Shown: positions 24,957-34,779, numbered from the stretch's first letter. The stretch is 36,463 nucleotides of DNA from Saccharicrinis sp. UBA6048 (GCA_002429115.1 DIYS01000142.1:1-36463), one strand, 5' to 3'. Numbers and translations: made by a program. Notes: generated by a model from the sequence alone, not told the origin.

Positions 24957-26534
24957 TTAAAATTCAGAAGTAAAATGGAACTTTATATTTTTAAAGTTGC
25001 TTTCCGCCATTTGTAGCATATATGCCGAATCAGCCATAAATACATCACGACCAAACTTGTCCTTCGCCATATACTGCAACTTACGCTTTTTAAAGTCATC
25101 CAGTTCAGCTTTGTCATCGCTTTCTAACCAACATGCTTTATGTAGGTTAATTGGCTCGTAACGACACTTAGCACCATATTCGTGTAAAAGACGATACTCA
25201 ATTACTTCAAACTGAAGTGCTCCCACGGTACCAATTACTTTTCGGCCATTGAATTGGCTTGTGAAAAGCTGCGCTACACCTTCGTCCATTAACTGGTCAA
25301 TGCCTTTGGCCAACTGCTTGGACTTCATCGGATCGGCATTTTCAATGTAGCGGAATAATTCAGGTGAGAAGCTTGGTAAACCTTTGTAGTTGAGTTTTTC
25401 GCCAGAGGTGACGGTGTCACCTATTTTAAAGTTACCAGTATCAGGGATACCAACAATGTCACCGGGATAAGCTTCATCAATAATCGATTTCTTTTCGGCC
25501 ATAAATGCTGTTGGGCTCGAAAACTTCATGTTTTTGCCAATACGCACATGGTGGTAATTGGTATTGCGCTGAAATTTACCCGAACAGATTTTTAGGAAAG
25601 CCAATCGGTTGCGGTGGTTAGGATCCATATTGGCATGGATTTTAAACACGAAGCCGGTCATCTTTTCTTCATCGGCTGTTACAACTCGTTCCTCTGCCTG
25701 TGACGGTTGTGGCGATGGTGCAATTTTCAAGAAGCACTCAAGCAGCTCTTTTACACCAAAATTATTCAATGCACTACCAAAGAATACAGGTGCCACTTCA
25801 GCATTCATATAGGTCTGAGTGTCAAACTCAGGATAAACACCAGTAACCAACTCCAATTCTTCACGAATTAACTCTGCAGAATCTTCACCGATTTTCTCAT
25901 CAAGGGCAGGATCACTCATATCTTTAATCGATATGCCATCCTCCAGCACCTGTCTGCTTGGTTCAAATAGGTAAAGACTTTCATCAAACAGGTTATAGAC
26001 ACCTTTAAATTGCGGGCCATTACCAATTGGCCAGCTAAGCGGGCGTACTTTTATTTTTAACTCTTCCTCTACTTCATCCAATAAATCAAACGGATCTTTA
26101 CTAGGACGATCCAGTTTGTTGATAAAGACAATAACAGGCGTATTACGCATACGACAAACTTCCATCAGTTTGCGTGTTTGTGCCTCCACGCCTTTAGCAG
26201 CATCAACAACAATAATAACACTGTCAACAGCTGTCAGGGTGCGAAATGTGTCTTCAGCAAAATCCTGGTGACCCGGAGTATCAAGAATATTAACTTTATA
26301 GCCATCGTATTCAAAACCCATTACCGAGGTCGCCACTGAGATACCCCTTTGCTTTTCAATTTCCATAAAGTCGGAAGTGGCTGTTTTTTTAATTTTATTC
26401 GATTTAACAGCGCCGGCTACATGAATAGCACCACCAAAAAGTAGCAGCTTTTCAGTAAGTGTTGTTTTACCCGCATCGGGGTGACTGATGATGGCAAACG
26501 TTCGCCTTCTGTTTATTTCGTCGATAAAACCCAT
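24957..26534 (-). CDS. prfC: Peptide chain release factor 3
   Basis: A translational GTPase that recycles RF1/RF2 after termination. The GTP-binding motifs are SHPDAGKTT (P loop), RGISVATSVM (switch I), DTPGHQDF (switch II) and NKLDRPSKD. Length and C-terminal domains fit RF3. The open frame extends to 26558, but I prefer the Met at 26534 (MGFIDEINRRRTFAII, 525 residues) because AAGGA lies just before it and the shorter N terminus matches other RF3 proteins. Confidence 0.95.
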   Translation of the reverse strand: MGFIDEINRRRTFAIISHPDAGKTTLTEKLLLFGGAIHVAGAVKSNKIKKTATSDFMEIEKQRGISVATSVMGFEYDGYKVNILDTPGHQDFAEDTFRTLTAVDSVIIVVDAAKGVEAQTRKLMEVCRMRNTPVIVFINKLDRPSKDPFDLLDEVEEELKIKVRPLSWPIGNGPQFKGVYNLFDESLYLFEPSRQVLEDGISIKDMSDPALDEKIGEDSAELIREELELVTGVYPEFDTQTYMNAEVAPVFFGSALNNFGVKELLECFLKIAPSPQPSQAEERVVTADEEKMTGFVFKIHANMDPNHRNRLAFLKICSGKFQRNTNYHHVRIGKNMKFSSPTAFMAEKKSIIDEAYPGDIVGIPDTGNFKIGDTVTSGEKLNYKGLPSFSPELFRYIENADPMKSKQLAKGIDQLMDEGVAQLFTSQFNGRKVIGTVGALQFEVIEYRLLHEYGAKCRYEPINLHKACWLESDDKAELDDFKKRKLQYMAKDKFGRDVFMADSAYMLQMAESNFKNIKFHFTSEF

Positions 26535-26718
26535 TGTCCTTAAATTTTGAAGCTGCAAAGTTAAACAATCGGTCGAAATTCGTGTTTGTCAGATAAAGAA
26601 TTGTTTAATTAAAAAATATTGATGTTTTTGCGTTATTTTAATTGATTTTTTTAATTTTTACTATTGAATTAAAACAAATGCTAGTATTATAGCTTAATAA
26701 TTTAAAAGTATCTGAAGT

Positions 26719-27582
26719 ATGGGCTGGACAAATTATCATGGACATTGTAATTATTGCGACGGGCACGATGAGATTGAGGCTTACGTAAAGAAGGCAATTG
26801 ATTTAAAGATGGATGCTATTGGTATTTCATCTCATGCTCCTTTATCTTTTCCAAGCGAGTGGAACATGCCAGCTTATAAGCTTGACGATTACTTTAAAGA
26901 AATTGACGATTTAAAAGAGAAATACAGTGGTGAAATTCCGGTATATAAATCGTTGGAAGTTGATTATATACCAAACCTCATGTCGCCCATTCATGCGGAT
27001 ATATTAAAAGCCAATCTTGACTATACTGTTGGGTCGGTTCATTTTATTGGTCAGATGAATGATGGCACGCATTGGGCAGTTGATGCCCCGGCCGACGAGT
27101 TTATAAAAGGGTTGCAAGAAACATTTAATGGTGATATTAAACGAGCAGCCATCCGCTATTTTGAGCTTCAGCGCGAAATGCTGGAAATTGCCACACCGGA
27201 TATTATTGGTCATCTGGATAAAATAAAAATGCATAATAAAACATTTAATCTGTTTGATGAAGATGATCAGTGGTACGTCGACGAAGTGATGAAAACCTTA
27301 GAGTTGTGTAAGGAGAAAAATGTGATTGTTGAGATTAACACAAAGGCCTATTATCGTGATGGTCATTTATTCCCGGGGCCGGAGTATTTTTCTGCATTGA
27401 AACGCCTTAATATCCCAATTACCATTAATAGCGATGCGCATCATCCGGATCGATTACTACTTGGGTTTGATGAAGTGGCAAGCCTATTAATTGAGGCTGG
27501 TTTTACACATTTAACTGAATTAGTAAATGGTCAGTGGGAGCAGGTCGAGTTTTCGAGGGAGGGAATTTTGATTAATGTTTAA
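26719..27582 (+). CDS. PHP-domain histidinol-phosphatase-like protein
   Basis: The 287-residue metal-dependent phosphatase has PHP motifs YHGHCNYCDG (residues 5-14), ISSHAPL (36-42), LEVDYIP, GSVHFI and TINSDAHHPDR near the C terminus. The family includes HisK/HisJ, which makes histidinol in histidine synthesis. No other his genes are in the window, so another phosphoester substrate is possible. Confidence 0.87.
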   Translation: MGWTNYHGHCNYCDGHDEIEAYVKKAIDLKMDAIGISSHAPLSFPSEWNMPAYKLDDYFKEIDDLKEKYSGEIPVYKSLEVDYIPNLMSPIHADILKANLDYTVGSVHFIGQMNDGTHWAVDAPADEFIKGLQETFNGDIKRAAIRYFELQREMLEIATPDIIGHLDKIKMHNKTFNLFDEDDQWYVDEVMKTLELCKEKNVIVEINTKAYYRDGHLFPGPEYFSALKRLNIPITINSDAHHPDRLLLGFDEVASLLIEAGFTHLTELVNGQWEQVEFSREGILINV

Positions 27583-27609
27583 GGGGTACAGAAAATTAGA
27601 TATAATTAA

Positions 27610-27626
27610 CCCCGGCATAACCGGGG
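27610..27626. terminator. GC-rich hairpin between converging genes
   Basis: CCCCGG-CATAA-CCGGGG is a strong stem between the PHP gene and the carboxylase operon. Neither side has a good T run, so termination is plausible but not certain. Confidence 0.55.
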
Positions 27627-27661
27627 CTAATCTCCAAAACAATCCTTAAAAACTATTGCAA

Positions 27662-29200
27662 TTATAATGGCATATTACCATGCTTTTTAAGTGGGCCTGT
27701 TTCACTCTTGTTCTGAGTCATTTCAAGGGCCTGAATAAGTTTGAATCGCGTTTCTTTCGGATAAATAATCTCGTCAATATATCCTAATTCTGCAGCCCTG
27801 TATGGATTGGCAAAATTCTCGCGATAGTCGTCCACCCGTTCTTCCTTCGAAATTTCATCATTATCGCCACGGAAAATAATATTTACAGCACCTTCTGGTC
27901 CCATAACTGCTATTTCAGCAGTTGGGTAGGCAAAATTAATATCTGCTGCCAAATGCTTAGACGACATCACATCATAAGCACCGCCATAGGCTTTGCGGGT
28001 GATAATTGTGATTTTTGGAACGGTTGCTTCGGCATAGGCATATAGTAATTTCGCACCATGCTTAATAATACCACCATATTCCTGCACAGTACCAGGTAAG
28101 AAACCAGGTACATCAACAAAAGTCACAATCGGGATATTGAACGAGTCACAGAAACGTACGAATCGTGCACCTTTAGCCGATGATTCAATATCAAGTACGC
28201 CTGCTAAATAGTTAGGCTGATTGGCAACAATACCAACCGTGCGACCAGCCATACGACCAAATCCTGTTAATATATTTTGAGCATAATGCGGCATTACTTC
28301 AAAAAAATGCTGATTATCTACAACTTTACCGATAATATCATGCATATCGTAAGGCTTGTTAGGATCAGCTGGTATCAGCTCATCCAACTCGGGATTCTCA
28401 CGCTTGATATCGTCGGTTGTAGGTAATACAGGTGGATCTTCCATATTATTGGAAGGTAAGAAGCTTAACAGTTCGCGAATCATCATAAGTGTATGTTCAT
28501 CGTCATCAGCCATAAAATGCGCAACACCACTTTTGGTGTTATGTGTTGTTGCACCACCCAGCTCTTCTTTAGTGACTTCTTCATGGGTGACCGTTTTAAT
28601 CACTTCTGGTCCGGTAACGAACATGTAGCTTGAGTCTTTCACCATGAAAATAAAATCCGTAAGGGCAGGCGAGTATACTGCACCACCGGCGCATGGACCC
28701 ATAATGGCTGAGATTTGTGGAATTACACCTGATGCCTGTACATTCAGATAGAATATATCGCCATATCCGGCCAGACTTTGTACACCTTCCTGTATACGTG
28801 CTCCTCCTGAATCATTAAGTCCGATAAGTGGAGCACCCATTTTAAGGGCCATTTTTGAAATCTTGATGATTTTATCGGCATTGGTGCGGCTAAGCGACCC
28901 ACCAAATACGGTAAAATCCTGGGCAAACACATAAACTAAGCGGCCGTCAACTTTACCATAACCTGTGATAAAGCCATCACCTGGGAATTGCGTTTTTTCC
29001 ATACCAAAGTTAGTACACTTGTGCGTGACTAATTTATCGAGTTCCACAAACGAACCTGCATCTAAGAAAACGTTAATGCGTTCACGAGCGGTTAATTTCC
29101 CTGCTGCATGTTGTCTTTCAATTCGCTTTTCACCACCTCCGGCTTCTGCTTTGGCAGCTCTTTCTTCAAACTTGGTATATTTTTCTTTTAAACTTTGCAT
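27662..29200 (-). CDS. Acyl-CoA carboxylase carboxyltransferase (propionyl-CoA carboxylase beta / methylmalonyl-CoA decarboxylase type)
   Basis: The 512-residue protein has the two crotonase-like halves of the family, with NDSGGARIQEGVQSLAGYGD and the oxyanion-type GPCAGGAVYSPAL in the first and VDVPGFLPGTVQEYGGIIKHG with RKAYGGAYDVMSSK in the second. It moves CO2 between carboxybiotin and an acyl-CoA, most likely propionyl-CoA/methylmalonyl-CoA. It is the last gene of a three-gene operon, 15 bp from the carrier gene. Whether the complex works as carboxylase or as decarboxylase cannot be decided here; no sodium-pump beta subunit is nearby. Confidence 0.92.
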   Translation of the reverse strand: MQSLKEKYTKFEERAAKAEAGGGEKRIERQHAAGKLTARERINVFLDAGSFVELDKLVTHKCTNFGMEKTQFPGDGFITGYGKVDGRLVYVFAQDFTVFGGSLSRTNADKIIKISKMALKMGAPLIGLNDSGGARIQEGVQSLAGYGDIFYLNVQASGVIPQISAIMGPCAGGAVYSPALTDFIFMVKDSSYMFVTGPEVIKTVTHEEVTKEELGGATTHNTKSGVAHFMADDDEHTLMMIRELLSFLPSNNMEDPPVLPTTDDIKRENPELDELIPADPNKPYDMHDIIGKVVDNQHFFEVMPHYAQNILTGFGRMAGRTVGIVANQPNYLAGVLDIESSAKGARFVRFCDSFNIPIVTFVDVPGFLPGTVQEYGGIIKHGAKLLYAYAEATVPKITIITRKAYGGAYDVMSSKHLAADINFAYPTAEIAVMGPEGAVNIIFRGDNDEISKEERVDDYRENFANPYRAAELGYIDEIIYPKETRFKLIQALEMTQNKSETGPLKKHGNMPL

Positions 29201-29215
29201 TTCAATACTGATTGG

Positions 29216-29728
29216 TTATTCATTTTCTATTTCAATCAATGGCTGATGACCTTCAACAGCATCACCTTCGGCGACATGGATGTTTTTAATTAATCCATCG
29301 ACAGCACTTTTATATTCGCTTTCCATTTTCATGGCAGATACGATGATAACAGTCTGTCCTTTTTCAACTTTATCTCCAACATTAACAGGTATTTTTACGA
29401 TTTTACCCGGCATTGGCGTCGAAATAACATTACCGCCTTCGTCAAATTTCGACTTGGAGCGGTTGCGGTAGCGTGTTGCGGCATCAATTACTTCAATCTC
29501 ATAATAGTCAGTAAACGTATTTACATTATAATGATTTAAGCTTTCTCCTTCAACCATTTCCATGTTAATGGATTTGCCATCCACTAAAATTGAATAGGCG
29601 TTTGATTCCACTTTTTCAACATCCAGTTCATAAACATGATTGTCAATATCAACTGTGTATTTAGAGCCGTTTTGTTCAAGTATTTTGATCTTGGCTTTGC
29701 GCGTATCTATTTTTACTTCAATAGGCAT
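29216..29728 (-). CDS. Biotin carboxyl carrier protein of acyl-CoA carboxylase
   Basis: The 170-residue protein has a C-terminal biotinyl domain (about residues 100-168) with the modified lysine in SAMKMESEY, and TPMPGKIVKIPVNVGDKVEKG just before it. The N-terminal beta-rich part resembles the linker domain of propionyl-CoA carboxylase alpha. It lies between biotin carboxylase and carboxyltransferase, with gaps of 12 and 15 bp. A carrier split from the biotin carboxylase is common in Bacteroidota. Confidence 0.93.
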   Translation of the reverse strand: MPIEVKIDTRKAKIKILEQNGSKYTVDIDNHVYELDVEKVESNAYSILVDGKSINMEMVEGESLNHYNVNTFTDYYEIEVIDAATRYRNRSKSKFDEGGNVISTPMPGKIVKIPVNVGDKVEKGQTVIIVSAMKMESEYKSAVDGLIKNIHVAEGDAVEGHQPLIEIENE

Positions 29729-29740
29729 AATTGTCGATTT

Positions 29741-31255
29741 TTAGAGTCGAAGAATGTTCTTACGGCGGGCATATTCTTTCCACGCTGACTGGTTAGGAGT
29801 AGCCACATTAGTTTTGTCGGCCGCCTTCTGTAATTTCTCGGTATAATCCAGGTAGGCAATAAATAAGGCGATGTCTTCGCAGTAATCGTTACAATCGCCT
29901 TCTTCATCCATTAGAAAATCCATATTGTTTTCAATGAAATGTGTGTCGTAGTTTCCTTCAACAAAGTCATCGGCCTGCATAATACGCGATACAAACGGGA
30001 TAGAAGTTTTGATACCGGTAATTTTGTATTCGTACAATGCACGTTTCATTCGCTCAATAGCTTCGTGACGGGTTGGTGCCCAAGAAATCAGTTTAGAAAT
30101 CATCGGGTCGTAGTGATAAGGAATTTCGTAGCCTTCGTATACATATCCGTCTGTTCTGATTCCTAATCCCAATGGTTCAGAAATATTTTTAACTACACCC
30201 GGACATGGCATAAAGTTATTCGTATGATCTTCGGCATAAATACGGCATTCAATAGCGTGTCCGTTTTGTCGCAGATCTTCCTGTTTAAACGATAGAGGCA
30301 AGCCATTGGCCACATTAATTTGAGTTTTTACCAAATCAATACCCGTTACACGTTCAGTAATCGGATGCTCCACTTGTAGCCTGGTGTTCATCTCCAGAAA
30401 GTAGAAGTTAAGGTCGTTATCAACCAGAAACTCTACTGTTCCGGCACCCACATAATCTACCGATTTGGCTGCAGCTATTGCCTGCTCACCCATACGTTCG
30501 CGCAGTTCAGGAGTCATTAAAGGCGATGGCGTTTCTTCAACGACCTTTTGGTGACGGCGTTGCACCGAGCATTCACGTTCGAATAAATGCACATAGTTAC
30601 CATGCGTATCGGCCATTATCTGAAACTCAATATGGTGAGGTGACTCAATGTATTTTTCGATATACACTGCATCATCGCCAAAGGCTGATCGGGCTTCTGA
30701 TTTTGCCATATTGTATGAATTGACAAGATCTTTTTCTGCCCTTACAAGGCGCATCCCTTTTCCGCCACCGCCTGCACTTGCTTTGAGCATGATTGGGTAG
30801 CCTATTTCGGAAGCAATGTACCTGAGCTTGTCTTCATCATCAATATTTTCTTTTGTGCCTGGAACCACCGGAACACCTGACTCTATCATCAATTGACGGG
30901 CAGTAAGTTTGTCGCCCATAGTGTTAATCGCATTAATAGAAGGACCAATAAAAATGATACCTGCTTCGGCAACTTTTTTAGCAAAAAGAGCATTTTCAGA
31001 GAGGAATCCATAGCCAGGGTGTATGGCATCGGCTTTTGATTCTTTAGCAACTTTAAGGATCTTTTCAATGTTAAGATAGCTTTCGGCTGAGGTAGCAGGA
31101 CCTACACAATAGGCTTCATCTGCATATCGCACGTGCATGGCTTTGCGGTCTACCTCTGAATAAATGGCAACTGATTTCAGTCCCATTTCCCGACATGACC
31201 TCATTACTCGGACCGCTATTTCACCACGGTTGGCAACTAATACTTTTTTAATCAT
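29741..31255 (-). CDS. accC: Biotin carboxylase subunit
   Basis: The 504-residue ATP-grasp enzyme carboxylates biotin with bicarbonate. The N-terminal motif is KKVLVANRGEIAVRVMRSCR; the ATP-binding Gly-rich loop is LKASAGGGGKGMR; the catalytic region includes ECSVQRRHQKVVEETPSP, EFLVDNDLNFYFLEMNTRLQ and QVEHPITE. The C-terminal extension (DYCEDIALFIAYLDYTEKLQ) is beyond the bacterial AccC core of about 450 residues. It is the first gene of the operon with the carrier and the carboxyltransferase, so it probably serves that complex rather than fatty-acid ACC. Confidence 0.94.
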   Translation of the reverse strand: MIKKVLVANRGEIAVRVMRSCREMGLKSVAIYSEVDRKAMHVRYADEAYCVGPATSAESYLNIEKILKVAKESKADAIHPGYGFLSENALFAKKVAEAGIIFIGPSINAINTMGDKLTARQLMIESGVPVVPGTKENIDDEDKLRYIASEIGYPIMLKASAGGGGKGMRLVRAEKDLVNSYNMAKSEARSAFGDDAVYIEKYIESPHHIEFQIMADTHGNYVHLFERECSVQRRHQKVVEETPSPLMTPELRERMGEQAIAAAKSVDYVGAGTVEFLVDNDLNFYFLEMNTRLQVEHPITERVTGIDLVKTQINVANGLPLSFKQEDLRQNGHAIECRIYAEDHTNNFMPCPGVVKNISEPLGLGIRTDGYVYEGYEIPYHYDPMISKLISWAPTRHEAIERMKRALYEYKITGIKTSIPFVSRIMQADDFVEGNYDTHFIENNMDFLMDEEGDCNDYCEDIALFIAYLDYTEKLQKAADKTNVATPNQSAWKEYARRKNILRL

Positions 31256-31448
31256 AATGGAAATAAAGGTTTCATTTATAAAAAATTAAGGGTCAAATTG
31301 TTTTAATAAAACATTAAAAGACCATTAACTCTTAAATGCAAAAATGCAGATTTTACCGAAAAAACCAAATATTATTCAACTTTAGTATGGAATGATTATA
31401 AATAAGTAGAGAGCTAAACACCTTGTATATTCGATGGTTTATAAAATG

Positions 31449-31456
31449 TATCTTTG
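31449..31456 (+). promoter_or_regulatory. -7 box of the ferritin gene
   Basis: TATCTTTG matches TAnnTTTG and lies 30 bp before the ferritin start. CTTG at 31422-31425 could be the -33 element, but the 23-bp gap is slightly long. No Fur-type box was recognised. Confidence 0.55.
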
Positions 31457-31485
31457 AAACAAGAATTACATAAAACTTAACTGAC

Positions 31486-31992
31486 ATGCTAAAGAAAGAA
31501 GTACAAGAAGCACTGGTTAACCAAATTGAAAAAGAAGCATACTCATCGAATTTATACCTGGCTATGGCTATCTGGGCTGATACCAACGGATATGAAGGTA
31601 CAGCCAACTGGTTATATGCGCAGGCAGAAGAAGAGCGTTTGCATATGATGAAGTTTATTAAATATGTTAATGAACGTGGTGGAACAGCTGTTATACCTGC
31701 CATTGAGCAACCGCCTGCAGAATACAAGGACATTAAAGAAGTTTTTGCTAAAGTATATGAGCACGAACAGTATGTTACTGAATTAATTAGTGGTATTGTT
31801 GGTGTTTGTCTTGATGAAAAAGACTTTACGACTCACAATTGGATTCAGTGGTTTGTAACTGAGCAGATTGAAGAAGAAGCATCTGTTGCAGCAATTAACG
31901 ACAAGCTTAAATTACTTGGTGATCATAGCCTTTATATGTTTGACCGTGATATTATGGGTATGCGTGGACAAGCACCTGCGAGCGCAGAATAG
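31486..31992 (+). CDS. ftnA: Non-heme ferritin
   Basis: The 168-residue four-helix iron-storage protein has ferroxidase ligands at the expected places: Glu17-type residue in NQIEKEAYSSNLYLAMA, EEERLHMMKF (Glu and His), and EQYVTE with EQIEEEASV in the later helices. It forms a 24-subunit cage that oxidises and stores iron in the cytoplasm. It is monocistronic, with its own promoter box and a strong terminator. Confidence 0.95.
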   Translation: MLKKEVQEALVNQIEKEAYSSNLYLAMAIWADTNGYEGTANWLYAQAEEERLHMMKFIKYVNERGGTAVIPAIEQPPAEYKDIKEVFAKVYEHEQYVTELISGIVGVCLDEKDFTTHNWIQWFVTEQIEEEASVAAINDKLKLLGDHSLYMFDRDIMGMRGQAPASAE

Positions 31993-32001
31993 ACTATAAA
32001 T

Positions 32002-32049
32002 AAGCATAAAAAAATCGAGTGGTAATAATCACTCGATTTTTTTATGCTT
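32002..32049. terminator. Bidirectional terminator, ferritin and KamA-like gene
   Basis: Two perfectly complementary 20-bp arms (32002-32021 and 32030-32049) enclose an 8-nt loop. Each arm contains ATCGAGTG or its complement beside a run of seven A or T. It lies between converging genes, so it can end both transcripts. Confidence 0.92.
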
Positions 32050-32061
32050 TTATTATCAGAT

Positions 32062-33342
32062 TTATTGGTTTTGTAATTGCAGTTCAACCGGTTTTAATTG
32101 ATCAATCCATGTTGCTTTTTCATCGTAATGCATTAAAAATGGTTTGTACGATTGGTTATAATCCCGGTGGCGTATGTATTGAATCTGGAAGTATTTTTCG
32201 CCATTCAAAGGATTTTCAATGATGCCCATAACCTGTGCTTTACCTTTAGCAGCTGACATTGATGGAGCAGTTACTGTCTTTGCTAAACTTGAAGTTACTC
32301 TGATTGCATCCGTGTAAATCTCGTAGGCCTTAGCTAAAGGAACCTGGAAATACTCGTAAGGCCCGGTTTCTCTTTCAATAAACATGTAATATGGCACCAT
32401 GCCCATATTCACTTGCTGATCCCACATTTTTGCCCAAATATCGGCAGAGGCATTGATGTTATTCAGTAACGGTGATTGTGTTCGTATTTCTGCACCTGTA
32501 GCTCTTATATTCTCAATCGCTTCAGCTACCGCACTGTTCGACATTTCCTGGTAATGATTAAAGTGAGCCATGATGGACAGGTGAATGCCTTTATCCACAA
32601 TGCGTTTAAACAAATCAAGCATTTCTTGCGCCTCATCATTGTATTGCGGCAAGAATACAAAAGGCCACCATGTTAATGATTTAGTTCCAAAACGAATGGT
32701 TGTCAGGTTTTTAAGATCGGCTTTAAATATTGTATCGATGTATTTGCTAATAGTACGAGGACTCATAATCATTGGATCACCACCAGTGAAAAGCAACTCA
32801 TGCAAATGCTCATGCTGTTTGAAGTATTCGCAAACCTGGTCAATTTCTTTCATTGAGAATTGCAGATCCAGATCTTTCACAAACTGAGGCCAGCGAAAGC
32901 AGAAGGTACAATTGGCATGACATGTTTGGCCCTGGGTAGGAAAAAACAGGGCAATATCTCTGTATTTATGCTGTACACCGGGTAGTGGCGTTCCATTTAA
33001 TTGCGGAATATTTGATTGTTGTTGCGCTGGGTGTGGATTTAGGCTTAAGCGTATTTCGTTGGCAATCTTGGTTATTTCATGTTCAGGCAATCCTTTTTCA
33101 ACAGCCCACTTCACCTTGTTGTAATCTTCTTCCGGAAGCATATGCCTATTCGGAAAAGTAAGAATGTAGCAAGGATCAGTTTCGTAGTTAGACCAATCTA
33201 TTAAATAATCGATCACATAATTGTTAGCCTTAAAAGGTAAAACCTTAGCAACAATTTCAATTTCCTGCTTGACAGATTCAGGGAGCATTTTCATGTACTC
33301 AATCTGCCTGAAGTTTTTTGCGTTATAACTTATAATTTTCAT
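32062..33342 (-). CDS. KamA-family radical SAM protein (lysine 2,3-aminomutase-like)
   Basis: The 426-residue protein has the radical SAM cluster motif CHANCTFC (Cys141, Cys145, Cys148) and the KamA-type LLFTGGDPMIMSPRTI; SIMAHFNHYQEM and QSPLLNNINASADIW also fit the aminomutase barrel. True lysine 2,3-aminomutases read CSMYCRHCTRR at the cluster; this one has CHANCTFCFRW, so it belongs to a divergent branch whose substrate is unknown. It stands alone on the minus strand, with no lysine-fermentation or beta-lysine acetyltransferase gene nearby. Confidence 0.85.
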   Translation of the reverse strand: MKIISYNAKNFRQIEYMKMLPESVKQEIEIVAKVLPFKANNYVIDYLIDWSNYETDPCYILTFPNRHMLPEEDYNKVKWAVEKGLPEHEITKIANEIRLSLNPHPAQQQSNIPQLNGTPLPGVQHKYRDIALFFPTQGQTCHANCTFCFRWPQFVKDLDLQFSMKEIDQVCEYFKQHEHLHELLFTGGDPMIMSPRTISKYIDTIFKADLKNLTTIRFGTKSLTWWPFVFLPQYNDEAQEMLDLFKRIVDKGIHLSIMAHFNHYQEMSNSAVAEAIENIRATGAEIRTQSPLLNNINASADIWAKMWDQQVNMGMVPYYMFIERETGPYEYFQVPLAKAYEIYTDAIRVTSSLAKTVTAPSMSAAKGKAQVMGIIENPLNGEKYFQIQYIRHRDYNQSYKPFLMHYDEKATWIDQLKPVELQLQNQ

Positions 33343-33611
33343 TAATATTCTCTTAATATGGTCCTTATCAATACCAACAGTATTTGTTGTAAAATGTTTG
33401 ATAGAATCAGCAGAAGTATCTTATTCGCAATGAATCTTCAATTGTGAATGCAGAATCAAAAGTCAGAAGTGGTTACTACAGATTTACAAATCGTAATTTT
33501 CGCCAATAAGAAATATAAAAGTTTAAGATTGTATAAAATACTTCAAAGACAGCTCTGAATTTTTAATGCTTTGTTGCTACTTTAGCGCTATTACTAATTA
33601 GTATAGAATTA

Positions 33612-33821
33612 ATGAATCCGGAATTATTAGAGTTATTGACAACGATGCGTATGCCTTATGGGAAGTACAAAGGACGTATTTTATGTGATTTGCCCGAACC
33701 TTACCTGGTTTGGTATCATAACAAAGGATTTCCTGAAGGTAAATTAGGCATGCTTCTACACACCTTATACGAAATCAAGCTAAACGGGCTGGAGTATTTG
33801 CTGAAGCCTTTGCGGAAATAA
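33612..33821 (+). CDS. DUF3820 family small protein
   Basis: The 69-residue protein has the DUF3820 signature MPYGKYKGRILCDLPEPYLVWYHNKGFPEGKLG. The function is unknown; the fold is small, with no signal peptide or membrane span. A weak promoter box TACTTTAG (33578-33585) precedes it. The preceding gap 33343-33611 shows nothing else that I can support. Confidence 0.88.
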   Translation: MNPELLELLTTMRMPYGKYKGRILCDLPEPYLVWYHNKGFPEGKLGMLLHTLYEIKLNGLEYLLKPLRK

Positions 33822-33835
33822 ACTGATAAAAAACA

Positions 33836-33868
33836 AAAGCCCCAACTAGCATTAGTAGTTGAGGCTTT
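33836..33868. terminator. Bidirectional terminator, DUF3820 and DUF3078 genes
   Basis: AAAGCC plus CAACTA pair with TAGTTG plus GGCTTT around a 7-nt loop, with one mismatch. It lies between converging genes. Confidence 0.85.
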
Positions 33869-33885
33869 ATCCGATTAGTAATAAG

Positions 33886-34779
33886 TCACTGTCCGAACTT
33901 ATAACTTATGCCGAAACCAAAGAGTTGTTTAAATTGTGCTTTGGCTTCTCCTACAGTCCCATCTTCTGCAACGTATTTAATATCATCATCGTAAATGAAA
34001 TTAAATGATGCGATTGCACTAAGATAAGAATTTACCTTCATATTAAAGGCAAGCTCCCAATCAATATCTACATTTTGTGGTTTATCTCTCAGGTTTGAAA
34101 ACAAGTCGAGACGCGTATTTACATCTACATTTTTTACAAGGTCTGCTTTTTTAGCCAGCAGCTTTACCGAAGCACCATATTCTTCACGAAGGTTTTTTCC
34201 TTCTTTTACACCAAAAGCTCCTGCATTTGATAGAGAGTCATCCAATACAATGGTCATTTTACTGGTAAGTGGCGACATATACAACGAGAAATTATCACTT
34301 GGCTTATAGTCGATACCTAATGAGAAATTCACATAGGCCGGCGACATAAATTCGGATAGCTTAATGGTGTTTTCCGGTGGATCATTATAACCAACATCAA
34401 ATTGAGTTTTAAAGTCTAATAATCCTGTATAAAACCACTTTTTGTTCTCATTGGCTGCAAAACCAAGTTTAGAAGTATAGTACAGTTTATCTTCGGTTTT
34501 AACCATATTGTCGGTTCCTTGTTTGGTTAAACCATAACCAAGATCAAGAATATTCTCCCAATTAACTTTGTCTTTGCTGTAATTGAAGTGCATATTCAGC
34601 AAAAACGTTCCGGCAACGGAGTTCTTACCACCGGCAGCCCAATTGGTTAAGGAGACCTGGTTAAAAGTAAAAGAGGGTGTTCCACCTATTTTCCAGTACT
34701 TTACTGTGTCATTTTCTGCAGTTTGCCCCATTACTGACAGACTTACCAGTATCAGGCAAAAGCTCATAACTTTCTTCAT
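33886..34779 (-). CDS. DUF3078 outer-membrane-type protein
   Basis: The 297-residue protein starts with a signal peptide (about residues 1-18, ending VMGQT) and contains the DUF3078 opening WKIGGTPSFTFNQVSLTNWAAGGKNS. The remainder is alternating beta strands (for example WENILDLGYGLTKQ, FSLGIDYKPSDNFSLYMS) ending LFGFGISYKFGQ with an aromatic near the C terminus, as in outer-membrane beta barrels. The family is widespread in Bacteroidota and its function is unknown. Confidence 0.87.
   Translation of the reverse strand: MKKVMSFCLILVSLSVMGQTAENDTVKYWKIGGTPSFTFNQVSLTNWAAGGKNSVAGTFLLNMHFNYSKDKVNWENILDLGYGLTKQGTDNMVKTEDKLYYTSKLGFAANENKKWFYTGLLDFKTQFDVGYNDPPENTIKLSEFMSPAYVNFSLGIDYKPSDNFSLYMSPLTSKMTIVLDDSLSNAGAFGVKEGKNLREEYGASVKLLAKKADLVKNVDVNTRLDLFSNLRDKPQNVDIDWELAFNMKVNSYLSAIASFNFIYDDDIKYVAEDGTVGEAKAQFKQLFGFGISYKFGQ

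Noticed and set aside
26719..27582. Naming the PHP gene hisK or hisJ
   Set aside because: Motifs fit the family, but there is no histidine gene context, so the substrate is not certain.
27662..31255. Reading the carboxylase operon as a sodium-pumping decarboxylase
   Set aside because: No membrane beta or gamma subunit is present next to it; a soluble acyl-CoA carboxylase is the simpler reading.
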